DNA from: Lysobacter enzymogenes | GTDB lineage: Bacteria; Pseudomonadota; Gammaproteobacteria; Xanthomonadales; Xanthomonadaceae | Direction: 5' to 3' | Assembly (NCBI RefSeq): GCF_017355525.1 | Contig: NZ_CP067395.1 | Coordinates: 1,488,001 to 1,552,000 of the forward strand | Length of the DNA stretch: 64,000 bases | Part shown: in pieces, positions 16,142 to 25,265 of the stretch | Numbering within the stretch: position 1 is the stretch's first letter | How the letters are laid out: the number at the start of each line of letters is the position of its first letter | Notes under the pieces: model-generated | Seen by the model: only the letters and a program-made list of their open reading frames with translations | Databases searched by the model: none | What the model was told of the DNA's origin: nothing | Made by a program: the position numbers and the translations under genes

Positions 16142-17020
16142 TCAGCCCCGCGCTTGCCGCACCTGCATCGGGCTGACCCCGATCAGCCGGCGCATGCACC
16201 GCGCCATGTGGCTGGCATCGGCGAAGCCGGTTTCCAGCGCGATCTCGCTGAGCCCCTGCGCGCTTTCGAGCAGGCGCTGGCGCGCGCGCTCGACCCGCCG
16301 CTCCAGCACGAACCGGTGCGCCGGCACGCCGGTGGCGCGTTTGAACAGCGGCTTGAAGTGGGAAACGCTGAAGCCGGCGACGGCGGCGAGTTCGGCCAAG
16401 GTCAGGTCGGCGTCCAGGTGCGCTTCGATGTAGTCGATCACCCGCCGCAGCCGCCACGCCGGCAACGCCTGCGCGGGCGCGCCGGCCGCGGCGGCGAAGC
16501 GGCGCTGCTGCACGGCCAGCAGGCGCGCGGCCAAGGCGTCGGCGAGCGCGTCGACGAACAAACGGCCGCTCGGGTAACGCTCGCGTTCTTCGGCCTGCAT
16601 CATGACGCCGATGCGTTCGATCTGCGGATCGCGCAGATGCGCCGCCGGCGCCAGTTCGACGCGGCCGCCGCCGGAGCCCATCGCCTGCGCGGTTTCGTCG
16701 ATCAGCTCCGGGGTCACCCGCAACAGCAGCGAGATCGCCGGGCCGGACATGGTCCAGCGGGTGCTGCCGTTGGCCGGCGACACGCAGTACTGGCCTTGCA
16801 CGCGCACGCCGCTGCGCTCGTAGCGGCCCTCGCGGTAGCTGACCGGCACCGGGCCGCCCTGGTGCAGGCACAGCACGTGGCGCGGGTCGAACGGGGTGTC
16901 GAACAGGCCCTGCGGCACCGGCACGGTCAGCACGTCCAGGCGCGGCGCGCCGAAGTCGGCGTGTTCGCGCGGCCGCGCCGGGCGCGGGGTGTCGGGATAG
17001 CACGAGGGACGGTCGGCCAT
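16142..17020 (-). CDS. AraC-family transcriptional regulator
   Basis: 292 residues. The C-terminal 100 residues carry the double helix-turn-helix of AraC/XylS proteins (LTLAELAAVAGFSVSHFKPL and IALETGFADASHMARCMRR). The N-terminal part is a cupin-like or unclassified ligand domain (DVLTVPVPQGLFDTPFDP, LHQGGPVPVSYREG). It is divergent from the VOC-domain gene at 17247 across 226 bp, so that gene is a candidate target. Ligand unknown. Confidence 0.92.
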   Translation of the reverse strand: MADRPSCYPDTPRPARPREHADFGAPRLDVLTVPVPQGLFDTPFDPRHVLCLHQGGPVPVSYREGRYERSGVRVQGQYCVSPANGSTRWTMSGPAISLLLRVTPELIDETAQAMGSGGGRVELAPAAHLRDPQIERIGVMMQAEERERYPSGRLFVDALADALAARLLAVQQRRFAAAAGAPAQALPAWRLRRVIDYIEAHLDADLTLAELAAVAGFSVSHFKPLFKRATGVPAHRFVLERRVERARQRLLESAQGLSEIALETGFADASHMARCMRRLIGVSPMQVRQARG

Positions 17021-17246
17021 GCGCCGATGCTCGACCCGGGCGGCGGCGGCCGACAGAGGCGAAAGTCATCCTTTCGTGCTGACGGCCGGCCGTTCCTGCG
17101 CGCGCCGCGCGCGCCCGAACGCGAGGCTGGGCGCCTGTCTCCACGAGATCCCCCGCATCGCCGCCGCGAACCGCCAAGCCGCCGGATCCAGGCTGCGGCG
17201 CAGCGCCGGACCGCGTCCCTCCCCGCCCCTATCGAGCCCGACCTCC

Positions 17247-18296
17247 ATGCGATCGCCGCTTTCCCTCGCCGCCGCCGTCCTGAGCCTGTCGCTGTCCGCC
17301 TTCGCCGCCGCTGCGCCGGCGCCCGCCTCGCCCGCGCGCGCCTCGCGGCCGCCCGCCGGCGAACGCCTCGACCACGCCCTGCTGTGGGGCCGCAGCCCCG
17401 ACCAGATCACCGCGGCGATGACGGTCAAGCTCGGCTTCCAGGTCGCGCCCGGCCGCCCGCAGGACGGCCTGGCCAACCGCTACGTGCGCCTGGACGACGA
17501 ACGCTTCATCGAACTGCTGGCGCTGACCGGCAACGGCGGCGCGCTCGACCCGGGCGCGCAGGCCGACCAGGCGCAACTGCACGGCGGCCCCGGCGCGCGC
17601 ACCTTCGGCCTCCACACCGATGCGCTCGACGCCGCGCGCGCGGCCTTGCTCGCGCAAGGCCAGAAGACCACGCCGGTGTTCTCCGCCGCGGCCGACGACC
17701 CCGACGGCACCGGACCGGGCACCGCGCCGCGCTGGAGCCTGTTCGTGCTCGATCCCTCGCCGCTGTCGAACCATCTGTTCTACATCCACTACCCGCCGGC
17801 GCGCGCCGACATCGCCGCCGACCGCCGCATCGCCCGCGTCCATGCCAACGGCGCGCGCGAGCTGTCGTCGCTGTGGCTGCTGTCGGCCGACGCCGACGCC
17901 GACCGCGCGCAACTGGCCAAGCTCGGCCACGACCGCGCCGTGCCGGTGCGCCTGCCGCAGATCGGCGCGCGCGGTTACTGCGTGGCGATCGGGCCGACCC
18001 AGTTGCTGGCCCTGCAACCCGACGGCGACGGCGAGGCCGCGCAAGCGCTGGCGCGCGGCGGCGCGCAGATCGCCGGCATCGGCATCGGCGTCGACGATCT
18101 CGCCCGCGCCCAGCGCCGGGTCGAACGCGGCTACGAACGCACCCTGACCCGCTACGCCGGGCTCGCCGGCGCGTCGTTCCTGGCGCCGAGCCAGGACGAT
18201 CTGGGCCTGTGGATCGAGTTCCATCAGCGCGGCAAGTCCGCGACGGCGTGCGGCGCGGGCCAGGCTGCGGCGGCCGGCGCGAAGACCAGCCGCTGA
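17247..18296 (+). CDS. Secreted VOC/glyoxalase-like domain protein
   Basis: 349 residues. Signal peptide about 1-25 (SLSLSAFAAAAPA), then GERLDHALLWGRS and repeated beta-alpha units of the glyoxalase-like (VOC) fold (FIELLAL, HLFYIHYPP, GIGIGVDDLARAQRRVE, LGLWIEFHQRG). A role as periplasmic lyase or binding protein is possible but the substrate is unknown. ATG 17247 is chosen because upstream codons lack a signal peptide. It may be controlled by the divergent AraC gene. Confidence 0.8.
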   Translation: MRSPLSLAAAVLSLSLSAFAAAAPAPASPARASRPPAGERLDHALLWGRSPDQITAAMTVKLGFQVAPGRPQDGLANRYVRLDDERFIELLALTGNGGALDPGAQADQAQLHGGPGARTFGLHTDALDAARAALLAQGQKTTPVFSAAADDPDGTGPGTAPRWSLFVLDPSPLSNHLFYIHYPPARADIAADRRIARVHANGARELSSLWLLSADADADRAQLAKLGHDRAVPVRLPQIGARGYCVAIGPTQLLALQPDGDGEAAQALARGGAQIAGIGIGVDDLARAQRRVERGYERTLTRYAGLAGASFLAPSQDDLGLWIEFHQRGKSATACGAGQAAAAGAKTSR

Positions 18297-18412
18297 GCCA
18301 CGCGCGCGCATCGGCGCGCGCGGTGCGGGCCGTCGTAGCCCGGGCGCGGGTTGCGGCCGCCTGCGCCGGCAGCGCGGGCGGATCGGCTAAACTAGCTGCG
18401 TCACCGCATCCT

Positions 18413-18499
18413 GCCCGGATGGCGAAATCGGTAGACGCAGCGGACTTAAAATCCGCCGGCTTCGCGGCCGTGCCGGTTCGAGTCCGGCTCCGGGCACCA
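18413..18499 (+). tRNA. tRNA-Leu(UAA), with encoded CCA
   Basis: 87 bases including ACCA. The acceptor arm is GCCCGGA/TCCGGGC, the anticodon stem GCGGA/TCCGC encloses CTTAAAA (anticodon TAA at 18447-18449), a long variable arm follows, and the T arm carries GGTTCGAGTCC. It reads UUA/UUG; UUA is very rare in this GC-rich genome. It stands alone, not in a tRNA cluster. Confidence 0.97.
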
Positions 18500-18540
18500 G
18501 CATGCAGGGCGGCTCGTCCCGACGGACGGCCGCCGCTTCG

Positions 18541-19485
18541 TTACTTCCACTGCATCTCGCCCTTGGCGACCTTGGCGCTGAGCTCCAGCGAACTTTCGCC
18601 GCCCAGGCCGGGATAGCGCTGCTTCATCGCCGCGATCAATCCGGCCGAGTCCTTGGCCCTGGCGGTTTCCTCGTCGAACGCGCGGATGTAGCCGGCGGTG
18701 AAGTCAACCGCGCGCAGATCCATCGGCGCGCCCGCGGCGAAGTGCCCCGGCACGACCGTGGCCGGTTGCAGCGACTTGATCCGCTCCAGCGTCGCCAGCC
18801 AGTCTTGGTGCGACTTCGGCGTCTGCGTATCCGCCATCCACACGTGCTCGCCGGCGAGCACCGGGATGCCGCCGACCACCGCCTTGATCGACGGGATCCA
18901 GACGAAGCTGCGATCCGGCGTCGGGCCATCCAGGCCGACGATCTTGAGCTCGCGGCCTTCCAGCGACAAGGTATCGCCCTGCAGCGGCTGCGGCAGCACG
19001 ATCCGCTTGGGCGCGTTCTCGCCCAACTGCGGTCCCCAGACTTTCAGCTTGTCGTCCTGGGTCGCCTGGATATGCGCGATCGTCTGCGGCGTCGCCACGA
19101 TCCGCGCCTGCGGGAACGCGGCCTGCAAGGTATCCAGGCCGAAGTAGTAATCCGGATCGCCATGACTGATGTAGATCGTCGTCAGGCGCTTGCCGGAGGC
19201 CTTGATCCGCTCCGCCAGCTTGCGCGCTTGCTCGGCCGAGAACTGGGCGTCGATCAGCACCGCATCCTTCTCGCCTTCGACCAGCACCGACGACACCGCG
19301 AAGATCGCCGCCTCGCCCGGGTTGAAGACATCGAGCTTCAGCGCTTCCTGTCTGGCTTGCGCTTGCGCGGGAGCCTGGGTTTTTTCGGCTTGGGCAGGCG
19401 CGGCTTGCTTGCATCCCGAGATCGCGGCGGCGAGCAACAGCGCGCCCGCCGATGCGGCATAGCCCAGTCTCTTGGTCGCGTTCAT
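18541..19485 (-). CDS. Metallo-beta-lactamase-fold lipoprotein (Vmh type)
   Basis: 314 residues from ATG 19485. Signal peptide with lipobox AISGC makes it a lipoprotein, followed by an Ala/Gln-rich linker to about residue 48. The MBL domain has the motif ISHGDPDYYFG instead of the classical HxHxDH, plus VPGHFAAG later. HGDPDYY is typical of the Vmh-like subgroup, some members of which act on lactones or beta-lactams. The exact substrate is unknown. A longer frame to 19653 has no signal peptide. Confidence 0.85.
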   Translation of the reverse strand: MNATKRLGYAASAGALLLAAAISGCKQAAPAQAEKTQAPAQAQARQEALKLDVFNPGEAAIFAVSSVLVEGEKDAVLIDAQFSAEQARKLAERIKASGKRLTTIYISHGDPDYYFGLDTLQAAFPQARIVATPQTIAHIQATQDDKLKVWGPQLGENAPKRIVLPQPLQGDTLSLEGRELKIVGLDGPTPDRSFVWIPSIKAVVGGIPVLAGEHVWMADTQTPKSHQDWLATLERIKSLQPATVVPGHFAAGAPMDLRAVDFTAGYIRAFDEETARAKDSAGLIAAMKQRYPGLGGESSLELSAKVAKGEMQWK

Positions 19486-19844
19486 CGTTTCGCCTCGGTC
19501 GGTCTGGAGAATCCGTTGCAGAACGTACCACTCGGCAACGTGATGTCGCCGTACACCGGGGCGTTGGAAGGTTTTCGGAGCCTGCACGACGCGAGTCCGC
19601 GCCGCTGCGAACGCCACGCGGCTGCCTCGGCCTGAAGGGCGTTGTCCAGGCAAAAGCCGCGGGAGCCCACGCGCCGCCGTGCCCGCCCGCGCACGGCCGC
19701 ATCGCCGGTTCGAGTTTTGCTAAGGGCAAGCGCGAGAACGTTTTTCTGGTCCGCGATCGCGGCCATCCCTACGCTGGCGACGAGCGGCGAATCCCTCGCC
19801 GCCGCATCGCCCGATGCCTCGCCGAACCGCCCCAGGAACCGCAC
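19486..19844. other. Divergent intergenic region
   Basis: These 359 bases separate the leftward MBL lipoprotein gene and the rightward hydrolase gene. No gene, repeat or clear promoter hexamers were recognised. Confidence 0.5.
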
Positions 19845-20537
19845 GTGCTCTCACGTTCATTTCTTCTCGCAGCGCTGCTGAGCGCCACCGCCCACGCCGG
19901 CACCGTCCTCACCGTGCCGCCCGAACGGCCCGAGCGCGACCGCACCTACGTCTTCTACCTGCACGGCCGCATCGTCGAGGACCGCGGCGTGCGCCCGGTC
20001 GATACGCGTTTCGGGCTGTACGACTATCCCGGCATCCTCGACGCCTTGTCCGCGCGCGGCGCGGTGGTGGTCTCGGCGCAACGGCCGCACGCGGCCGATC
20101 CGGACGAATACGCGGGCAAGATCGTCGCCCAGATCGAGGGCCTGCTGCGCGCGGGCGTGCCGGAACGGCGCATCGTCGTCGTCGGATTCTCCAAGGGCGG
20201 CATGATCGCCACTCGCGTCTCCAGCTTCCTGCGCCGCCCCGGCGTGCGCTACGCGCTGCTGGCGGCGTGCTGGGACAGCCAGGACGAACCGCAGTTGCGC
20301 CTGACCGGGCAAGTGCTGGCGCTGCGCGAAACCAGCGACGACCTCGCCGGGCGCAGCTGCCGCTACCTGGCCGAACGCAGCGAACGGCCGGTGTCGTACC
20401 GGGAGATCGAACTGTCGACCGGCAAGTCGCACGGCGCGTTCTACCTGCCGCAGCGCGAATGGCTGGATCCGGTGATGGATTGGATCGACGCGCCGGCGTC
20501 GACGCAGGCACCGGCCGCTGCGCAAGCGCGAGACTGA
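19845..20537 (+). CDS. Secreted alpha/beta-hydrolase-like protein
   Basis: 230 residues from a GTG behind AGGAA. Signal peptide LLAALLSATAHA (cleavage near residue 17). The motif VVVGFSKGGMIA is a GxSxG nucleophile elbow (Ser in GFSKG), and SHGAFYLP near the C-terminus offers the catalytic His. The opening VFYLHGRIVEDRG fits an oxyanion-hole HG. It is a likely periplasmic or extracellular esterase. An ATG-only start would lose the signal peptide. Confidence 0.78.
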   Translation: MLSRSFLLAALLSATAHAGTVLTVPPERPERDRTYVFYLHGRIVEDRGVRPVDTRFGLYDYPGILDALSARGAVVVSAQRPHAADPDEYAGKIVAQIEGLLRAGVPERRIVVVGFSKGGMIATRVSSFLRRPGVRYALLAACWDSQDEPQLRLTGQVLALRETSDDLAGRSCRYLAERSERPVSYREIELSTGKSHGAFYLPQREWLDPVMDWIDAPASTQAPAAAQARD

Positions 20538-20740
20538 CCGGTCCGGCGCGACCCCGCGCCGGCAGGCGAAGCGTGGCGCCGAAGTCTGACGGGCGCAGCG
20601 ACCGATTCGCTGTGCGCGGCCTGCCGCGCTCCCCGCGACGACCACGTCCGGTACCGGATCCCGTAGCATCTGCGCCATCCCAGGCGCGAGTTCGGCGGCG
20701 CGTCTGCGCCCCAGGTCGCCGGCGTTCGAGGGTTGCGAAC

Positions 20741-21055
20741 ATGAAGACCAGCATGGCCATCGGCCTCACCTTCACCGCGCTGGCCGCGGCGGTCGTCCTG
20801 GCCGCGTCGCTGCGCAACGAACGCGACGCGCCGCAAGGCGCCGCGGCCTCCGTCGAGGGCCGCGTCATCGATTGCCGCAAACCGGGCGGCCGCCTTTCGG
20901 CGAGCTCGGCGACGCGCTGCCTGATCCGCCTGGACGACGGCTCGCGGCTCGAACTGTGGTCGCCGCAGCCGTTCGAAGCCGGACGCAGGGTGACGCTCGC
21001 GGCGCAGCGCAGGCAGCACAGCGCGGACATCGTCTACAGCATCGACGAACAGTGA
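20741..21055 (+). CDS. Small membrane-anchored protein of unknown function
   Basis: 104 residues. One N-terminal hydrophobic segment (AIGLTFTALAAAVVLAASL) then a small beta-rich domain (VEGRVIDC, RCLIRLDDGSRLELW) that looks like an OB-type or barrel fold. Single anchor or signal peptide, facing the periplasm. No family named. Confidence 0.7.
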   Translation: MKTSMAIGLTFTALAAAVVLAASLRNERDAPQGAAASVEGRVIDCRKPGGRLSASSATRCLIRLDDGSRLELWSPQPFEAGRRVTLAAQRRQHSADIVYSIDEQ

Positions 21056-21477
21056 CCGTCCTGCGCCGCGGCATCGCGCGCGCAGTCGATCGCGACCCGC
21101 GACGCTGCGGTTCCGCGACGCGCAAAAACATCGCGGCGTGATCGGGAAAGCACTACGCGCATTCGAACCCGATCGGCAACGGTCGCGACGAAACTTCCGG
21201 CATCCGCGCGTGTCGCTGCGGCGCCGCGGCTGAACCGAATGAGCGCCATCGCTTCGATGCCGCATCGCCAATGTGCGGCTCGCTCCAGTTCGGAAAAAAC
21301 CCGCGTTCGTTCATGCTGCATCCACTGACAGACCGCAGCGCGCTCGCTAGCATCGTTCGCGTTGTCCATCGCCATGCACGCCACGCATGAGCGCACGCGC
21401 AGACCGCGTCTGCCGCCTCCCCCAAGGTCTTTCTTCGAAACGCCGTGAACAAGATCGTCGACGCGAAGCCGTCCGTC
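21056..21477. other. Intergenic stretch without a supported gene
   Basis: This 420-base stretch has somewhat lower GC than the flanks. Short open frames on both strands have codon use unlike the neighbours and no recognisable products. No repeat or terminator seen. Confidence 0.45.
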
Positions 21478-21936
21478 ATGGACGGACCGACCCGCGTTCC
21501 CCATCGTTCGCCACGCCCGCACCGCGCACGTCCGCGCGGCGGACGACTGCGCGTGTGGCCGCAAGCGGCGTTGCGCCTGCTGTTGGCGTTGGCATTGCTG
21601 GCCCATCTGGTCGTGCTGCCGGCGATGGCGATCGGCGCGTCGGCGATGGGCCCGGCTTCAAAACACAGCGCCGTGATCGATCAGGTGCCCGAGTACGACG
21701 CGTCCGCCATCGCAACGGCGAAGGCCGCCGCGAACGATCCGGCAGAACCCTCGCCGCACGCGCCCGACCTCGCCGACGCCAACGTCTGCAACGAATACGC
21801 CGACAGCGAACCCGCCCTGCCTGCGCCGCCGCTGGACGATTGCGGCCGCCGCACCGACCCCGCCGCGTTGCCCGACATCGCCCTGGGCGCGCCGCTGCGG
21901 CCGCAAGGGCCCGATCCGCGCCCGCCCTTGGCCTGA
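21478..21936 (+). CDS. Putative secreted/membrane protein of unknown function
   Basis: 152 residues from ATG 21478; an in-frame GTG at 21445 is possible and neither has a good ribosome-binding site. A basic Arg/Pro-rich N-terminus precedes one hydrophobic segment (LRLLLALALLAHLVVLPAMA), then a low-complexity acidic/Pro-rich tail with two cysteines. Codon bias is compatible with a gene. Low certainty. Confidence 0.45.
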   Translation: MDGPTRVPHRSPRPHRARPRGGRLRVWPQAALRLLLALALLAHLVVLPAMAIGASAMGPASKHSAVIDQVPEYDASAIATAKAAANDPAEPSPHAPDLADANVCNEYADSEPALPAPPLDDCGRRTDPAALPDIALGAPLRPQGPDPRPPLA

Positions 21937-22219
21937 TCCGCCGCGCGCGGCGTCGCACGACGCTCGCCGCCGCCCACGCCGCCGCGAACCGTAACGCCGC
22001 CCGCCGCGGCGGCCGCCAGCGCGCCGATCGCTCGACGCGATTGGCCGCCGCCCGCCGACCGTGCGCCGGGCGTCTTCGGCGCGCGCGCTTCGACCCGCCT
22101 GCTTCGATACCACCGCACGTTCGGCCTGCGCCGTGCGTCGCCTTGCCGCGCGCCGTGTTCGCGCAAACGCCGGCCGCCGCCGGCCTGCCTCCCCTCCCCC
22201 ACTGCAAGAGAGCTCCCTC

Positions 22220-22900
22220 ATGGACCGTTTGATCCAAGGCTTCAACAAATTCCGCCGCGAGGTGTTCCCGCACCAGCGCGACGTGTTCCACAAGCTCGCC
22301 CAGGGCCAGCAGCCGCACACCATGTTCATCACCTGCGCCGACTCGCGGGTGATGCCCGAACTGATCCTGTGCGCGCAGCCCGGCGAGCTGTTCGTCTACC
22401 GCAACGTCGGCAACATCGTGCCGCCGTACGCGCAGCACGTCAGCGGCGTAGTCGCGGCGATCGAATATGCGGTCAAAGTGCTCAAGGTCCGCCACATCGT
22501 GATCTGCGGCCATTCCGATTGCGGCGCGATGAAGGCGCTGCAGGATCCCGAGCGCATCGCCTCGATGCCGTCGCTGTCGGCGTGGCTGCGCCATGCCGAC
22601 GTCGCCCGCCACGTCGTCGCCGAGAACGGCCCGACCCTGCACGGCGAGATCGGCCTGCGCTGCCTGACCGAGGAAAACGTGGTCGGCCAGCTCGAACACC
22701 TGCGCACCCTGCCGGCGGTGGCCGCGGCCATCGCCAACGGCAGCCTCGCCATCCACGGCTGGATCTACGACATCGCCCACGCCGACCTGCGCGCGTTCGA
22801 TCCGGGCGCGGGCCGTTTCGTCGCGGTCCTGCCCGGCAGCGAGTCCGCGCCCGACGCCACGCCGCTGGCGCGCTTCGCCGCCGCCGGCAACGCCGCATGA
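22220..22900 (+). CDS. Beta-class carbonic anhydrase
   Basis: 226 residues. Interconverts CO2 and bicarbonate. Zinc ligands are Cys39 (TCADSR), His98 and Cys101 (GHSDCGAM), with the Asp41/Arg43 dyad in place. It is followed after 10 bp by a SulP transporter, a pairing found in many bacteria where transport and hydration of bicarbonate are linked. Start at ATG 22220 gives the normal family N-terminus. Confidence 0.95.
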   Translation: MDRLIQGFNKFRREVFPHQRDVFHKLAQGQQPHTMFITCADSRVMPELILCAQPGELFVYRNVGNIVPPYAQHVSGVVAAIEYAVKVLKVRHIVICGHSDCGAMKALQDPERIASMPSLSAWLRHADVARHVVAENGPTLHGEIGLRCLTEENVVGQLEHLRTLPAVAAAIANGSLAIHGWIYDIAHADLRAFDPGAGRFVAVLPGSESAPDATPLARFAAAGNAA

Positions 22901-22910
22901 GGACGCGCCC

Positions 22911-24443
22911 ATGTTGAATTCCGCTTCGCTCAAAGCCTACGTCGCCGGCGGCCCGTTCGGCCGCGACCTGCTCGGTTCGCTGGTGGTGTTCCTGGTCGCG
23001 CTGCCGCTGTGCATGGGCATCGCCATCGCCTCGGACATGCCGCCGGCCGCGGGGCTGATCACCGGCATCGTCGGCGGCGTGGTGGTCGGCGCCATCGCCG
23101 GATCGCCGCTGCAGGTCAGCGGCCCCGCCGCGGGCCTGGCGGTGCTGGTGTTCGAGCTGGTGCGCGAACACGGCGCGTCCGCGCTCGGCCCGGTGATCCT
23201 GCTGGCCGGCGCGATCCAGCTGCTCGCCGGCCTGTGCCGCGCCGGCGTGTGGTTCCGCATGACCTCGCCGGCGGTGGTGGCGGGCATGCTCTCCGGCATC
23301 GGCATCCTGATCGTCGCCTCACAGTTGCACGTGCTGATCGACGCGGTTCCGAAGGCGCGCGGGCTGGAGAACTTCGCCGCGTTCCCGGATGCGCTGCGCG
23401 CCGCCGTCGCCGGCAGCGGCGACGCCAGCGCCAGCGCGCTGCTGGTCGGCGTCGCCACCATCGCGATCATGCTGCTGTGGGAAAAGCTGCGTCCGGCGCG
23501 CCTGCGGTTGTTGCCGGGCGCCTTGCTCGCGGTGGTCGCGCTGACGCTGGCGAGCCAGGCGCTGGAGCTGGACGTCAAACGCGTGCAGATGCCGTCCAAC
23601 CTGCTCGCCGCGATCGCGCTGCCCGACGCGGCGGCCCTGTCGCGCCTGGCCGAACCGGCGATGCTGGCCGCGGCCTTCACCTTCGCCCTGATCGCCAGCG
23701 CCGAAACGCTGCTGTCGGCCGCGGCGGTGGACCGCATGCACGACGGGCCGCGCACGAACTACGACCGCGAACTCGGCGCGCAAGGCGTGGGCAACATGAT
23801 CTGCGGCGCGCTCGGCGCCTTGCCGATGACCGGGGTCATCGTGCGCAGCGCGGCCAACGTGCAGGCCGGCTCGGCCACGCGCATGGCGACGATCTTCCAC
23901 GGCCTGCTGATCCTGCTGTTCGCCGCGCTGCTGCCGTGGCTGGTGCGGATGACGCCGGTGGCCTGCCTGGCCGGCATCCTGGTCTACACCGGCGCGAAGA
24001 TGGCCAACCTGCGCCAGCACGCGCGCGGCTTCGCCGCGTTCGGCAAGGGCTGGGTGGCGATCTACTTCGCCACGGTGATCGCCATCGTCGCCACCGACCT
24101 GCTGATCGGCGTGCTGATCGGCTTCGCCCTGTCGCTGCTGCGGCTGGCCTTGCAGGCCTCGCGCCTGCACGTGAGGTTGGTCCACGACGCCGACGGCGGC
24201 GCCTGCCTGCGGCTGGAAGGCTCGGCCACCTTCCTCAAGGTGCCGGCGATGGCGCGCGCGCTTGAACGGGTGCCGCCGAACACCCATCTGCGGCTGGTCC
24301 ACGACCGCCTGCATCACCTCGATCAAGCCTGCCTGGAGCTGCTGCGCGACTGGGGCCGCAATGCCGCGGCGCGCGGGTGCGAGTTGGTGGTGGACTGGCA
24401 GGAGTTGCAGCGGCGGGTCGAGGGGGCGCCTGCGCGCGGTTGA
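22911..24443 (+). CDS. SulP-family anion transporter (probable bicarbonate transporter)
   Basis: 510 residues. About ten to twelve membrane segments in residues 15-430 with the SulP signature region (GMGIAIASDMPPAAGLITGIVGG, AGSPLQVSGPAAGL). A C-terminal STAS-like cytosolic domain follows (about 430-505). The carbonic anhydrase gene directly upstream argues for bicarbonate as substrate instead of sulfate; this is inference from context. Confidence 0.9.
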   Translation: MLNSASLKAYVAGGPFGRDLLGSLVVFLVALPLCMGIAIASDMPPAAGLITGIVGGVVVGAIAGSPLQVSGPAAGLAVLVFELVREHGASALGPVILLAGAIQLLAGLCRAGVWFRMTSPAVVAGMLSGIGILIVASQLHVLIDAVPKARGLENFAAFPDALRAAVAGSGDASASALLVGVATIAIMLLWEKLRPARLRLLPGALLAVVALTLASQALELDVKRVQMPSNLLAAIALPDAAALSRLAEPAMLAAAFTFALIASAETLLSAAAVDRMHDGPRTNYDRELGAQGVGNMICGALGALPMTGVIVRSAANVQAGSATRMATIFHGLLILLFAALLPWLVRMTPVACLAGILVYTGAKMANLRQHARGFAAFGKGWVAIYFATVIAIVATDLLIGVLIGFALSLLRLALQASRLHVRLVHDADGGACLRLEGSATFLKVPAMARALERVPPNTHLRLVHDRLHHLDQACLELLRDWGRNAAARGCELVVDWQELQRRVEGAPARG

Positions 24444-24490
24444 CGGCTTGGGTTGCGCGGTGCGATCGGCTTGCTGCGCGACCCGCCTGC

Positions 24491-24692
24491 CGTCGTTCCC
24501 GCGAACGCGGGAACCCAGAGCTTCATCGAGGCATGGCGCTGAAACCTCTGGATCCCCGCCTTCGCGGGTGATGACGACTTGTGAGAGCGCGACGAAACTT
24601 ACCTACCGTCATTCCCGCGAAGGCGGGAATCCAGGGCTTCATCGCTGCATGACTCTGAAGCCCCTGGATCCCCCGCTTTCGCGGGGATGACG
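24491..24692. repeat. Two tandem copies of an 86-bp palindromic repeat
   Basis: Unit 1 is 24491-24576 and unit 2 is 24607-24692, each 86 bp. Each starts CGTC(G/A)TTCCCGCGAA, then CAG(A/G)GCTTCATCG, and ends with a second palindrome of the CCCCGC.TTCGCGGG type followed by GATGACG. The end palindrome matches the 258-296 repeat. The units lie between the SulP gene and a small leftward gene and could act as a bidirectional transcription stop. Confidence 0.85.
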
Positions 24693-24738
24693 GCTTGCGC
24701 CGCAGCGGCCCTCACCCATCGCGATCGGTTCCTCGCAA

Positions 24739-25194
24739 TCAGCCAACAGGACTCGTCTCCAGCTCTGAGATCGCCGCCTCGATTGTCCTGATGAGGTCAT
24801 AAGGCAGGACAGGAACGGCACGCGGCCACTCGGCGTCTGTCCTCCTCCATGCCAGCCAAAGCTTTCCCTGGACAGGAAGAAGAAAGCAAAGGCAATCGTC
24901 CGTAGTGGGACCCCACGAGAGGATGCGCAACGGCTCATGCAAGTCGCCCAACGACACCCGTTCGAAGGCCTCCTCGATCCCGAGCCCCCAGAGTTCGCGC
25001 TCATGGCGAAGGAAGTTCAGTTCGCCGCGCAGATGGTTCGCCGTGCTCCTCATGGCATGCAAGAAGGCGGGCGGGTAAACGAAGCGATCCTCGCCGGTCA
25101 GACGCTCGTTTCCAACCCGGATCTCGACGCGGCGCAAGCCGTCCTTACGCTCGCCGACAACGATCGCGAACTCGCCTTGGTCAGTCATCTGCAT
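24739..25194 (-). CDS. Protein of unknown function, lower GC than neighbours
   Basis: 151 residues from ATG 25194 (a second ATG is two codons in). It begins MQMTDQGEFAIVVGERKDG and contains LRILSWGPTTDDCLCFLLPV. No signal peptide or membrane segment. Its base composition and codon choice are less GC-biased than the flanking genes, which hints at recent acquisition. Size and orphan position resemble immunity or defence-associated proteins, but no family is recognised. Confidence 0.7.
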   Translation of the reverse strand: MQMTDQGEFAIVVGERKDGLRRVEIRVGNERLTGEDRFVYPPAFLHAMRSTANHLRGELNFLRHERELWGLGIEEAFERVSLGDLHEPLRILSWGPTTDDCLCFLLPVQGKLWLAWRRTDAEWPRAVPVLPYDLIRTIEAAISELETSPVG

Positions 25195-25265
25195 TGCCGC
25201 CGGCTTGGATTGAAAGTCGATTCATCGCATCCGCCCGGCGACGGCTTGGCCCGCCGGCGCCGCTT

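Noticed and set aside
21153..21479. Minus-strand frame of 108 codons
   Set aside because: No ribosome-binding site, codon use unlike the genome, and no domain or signal. Treated as non-coding.
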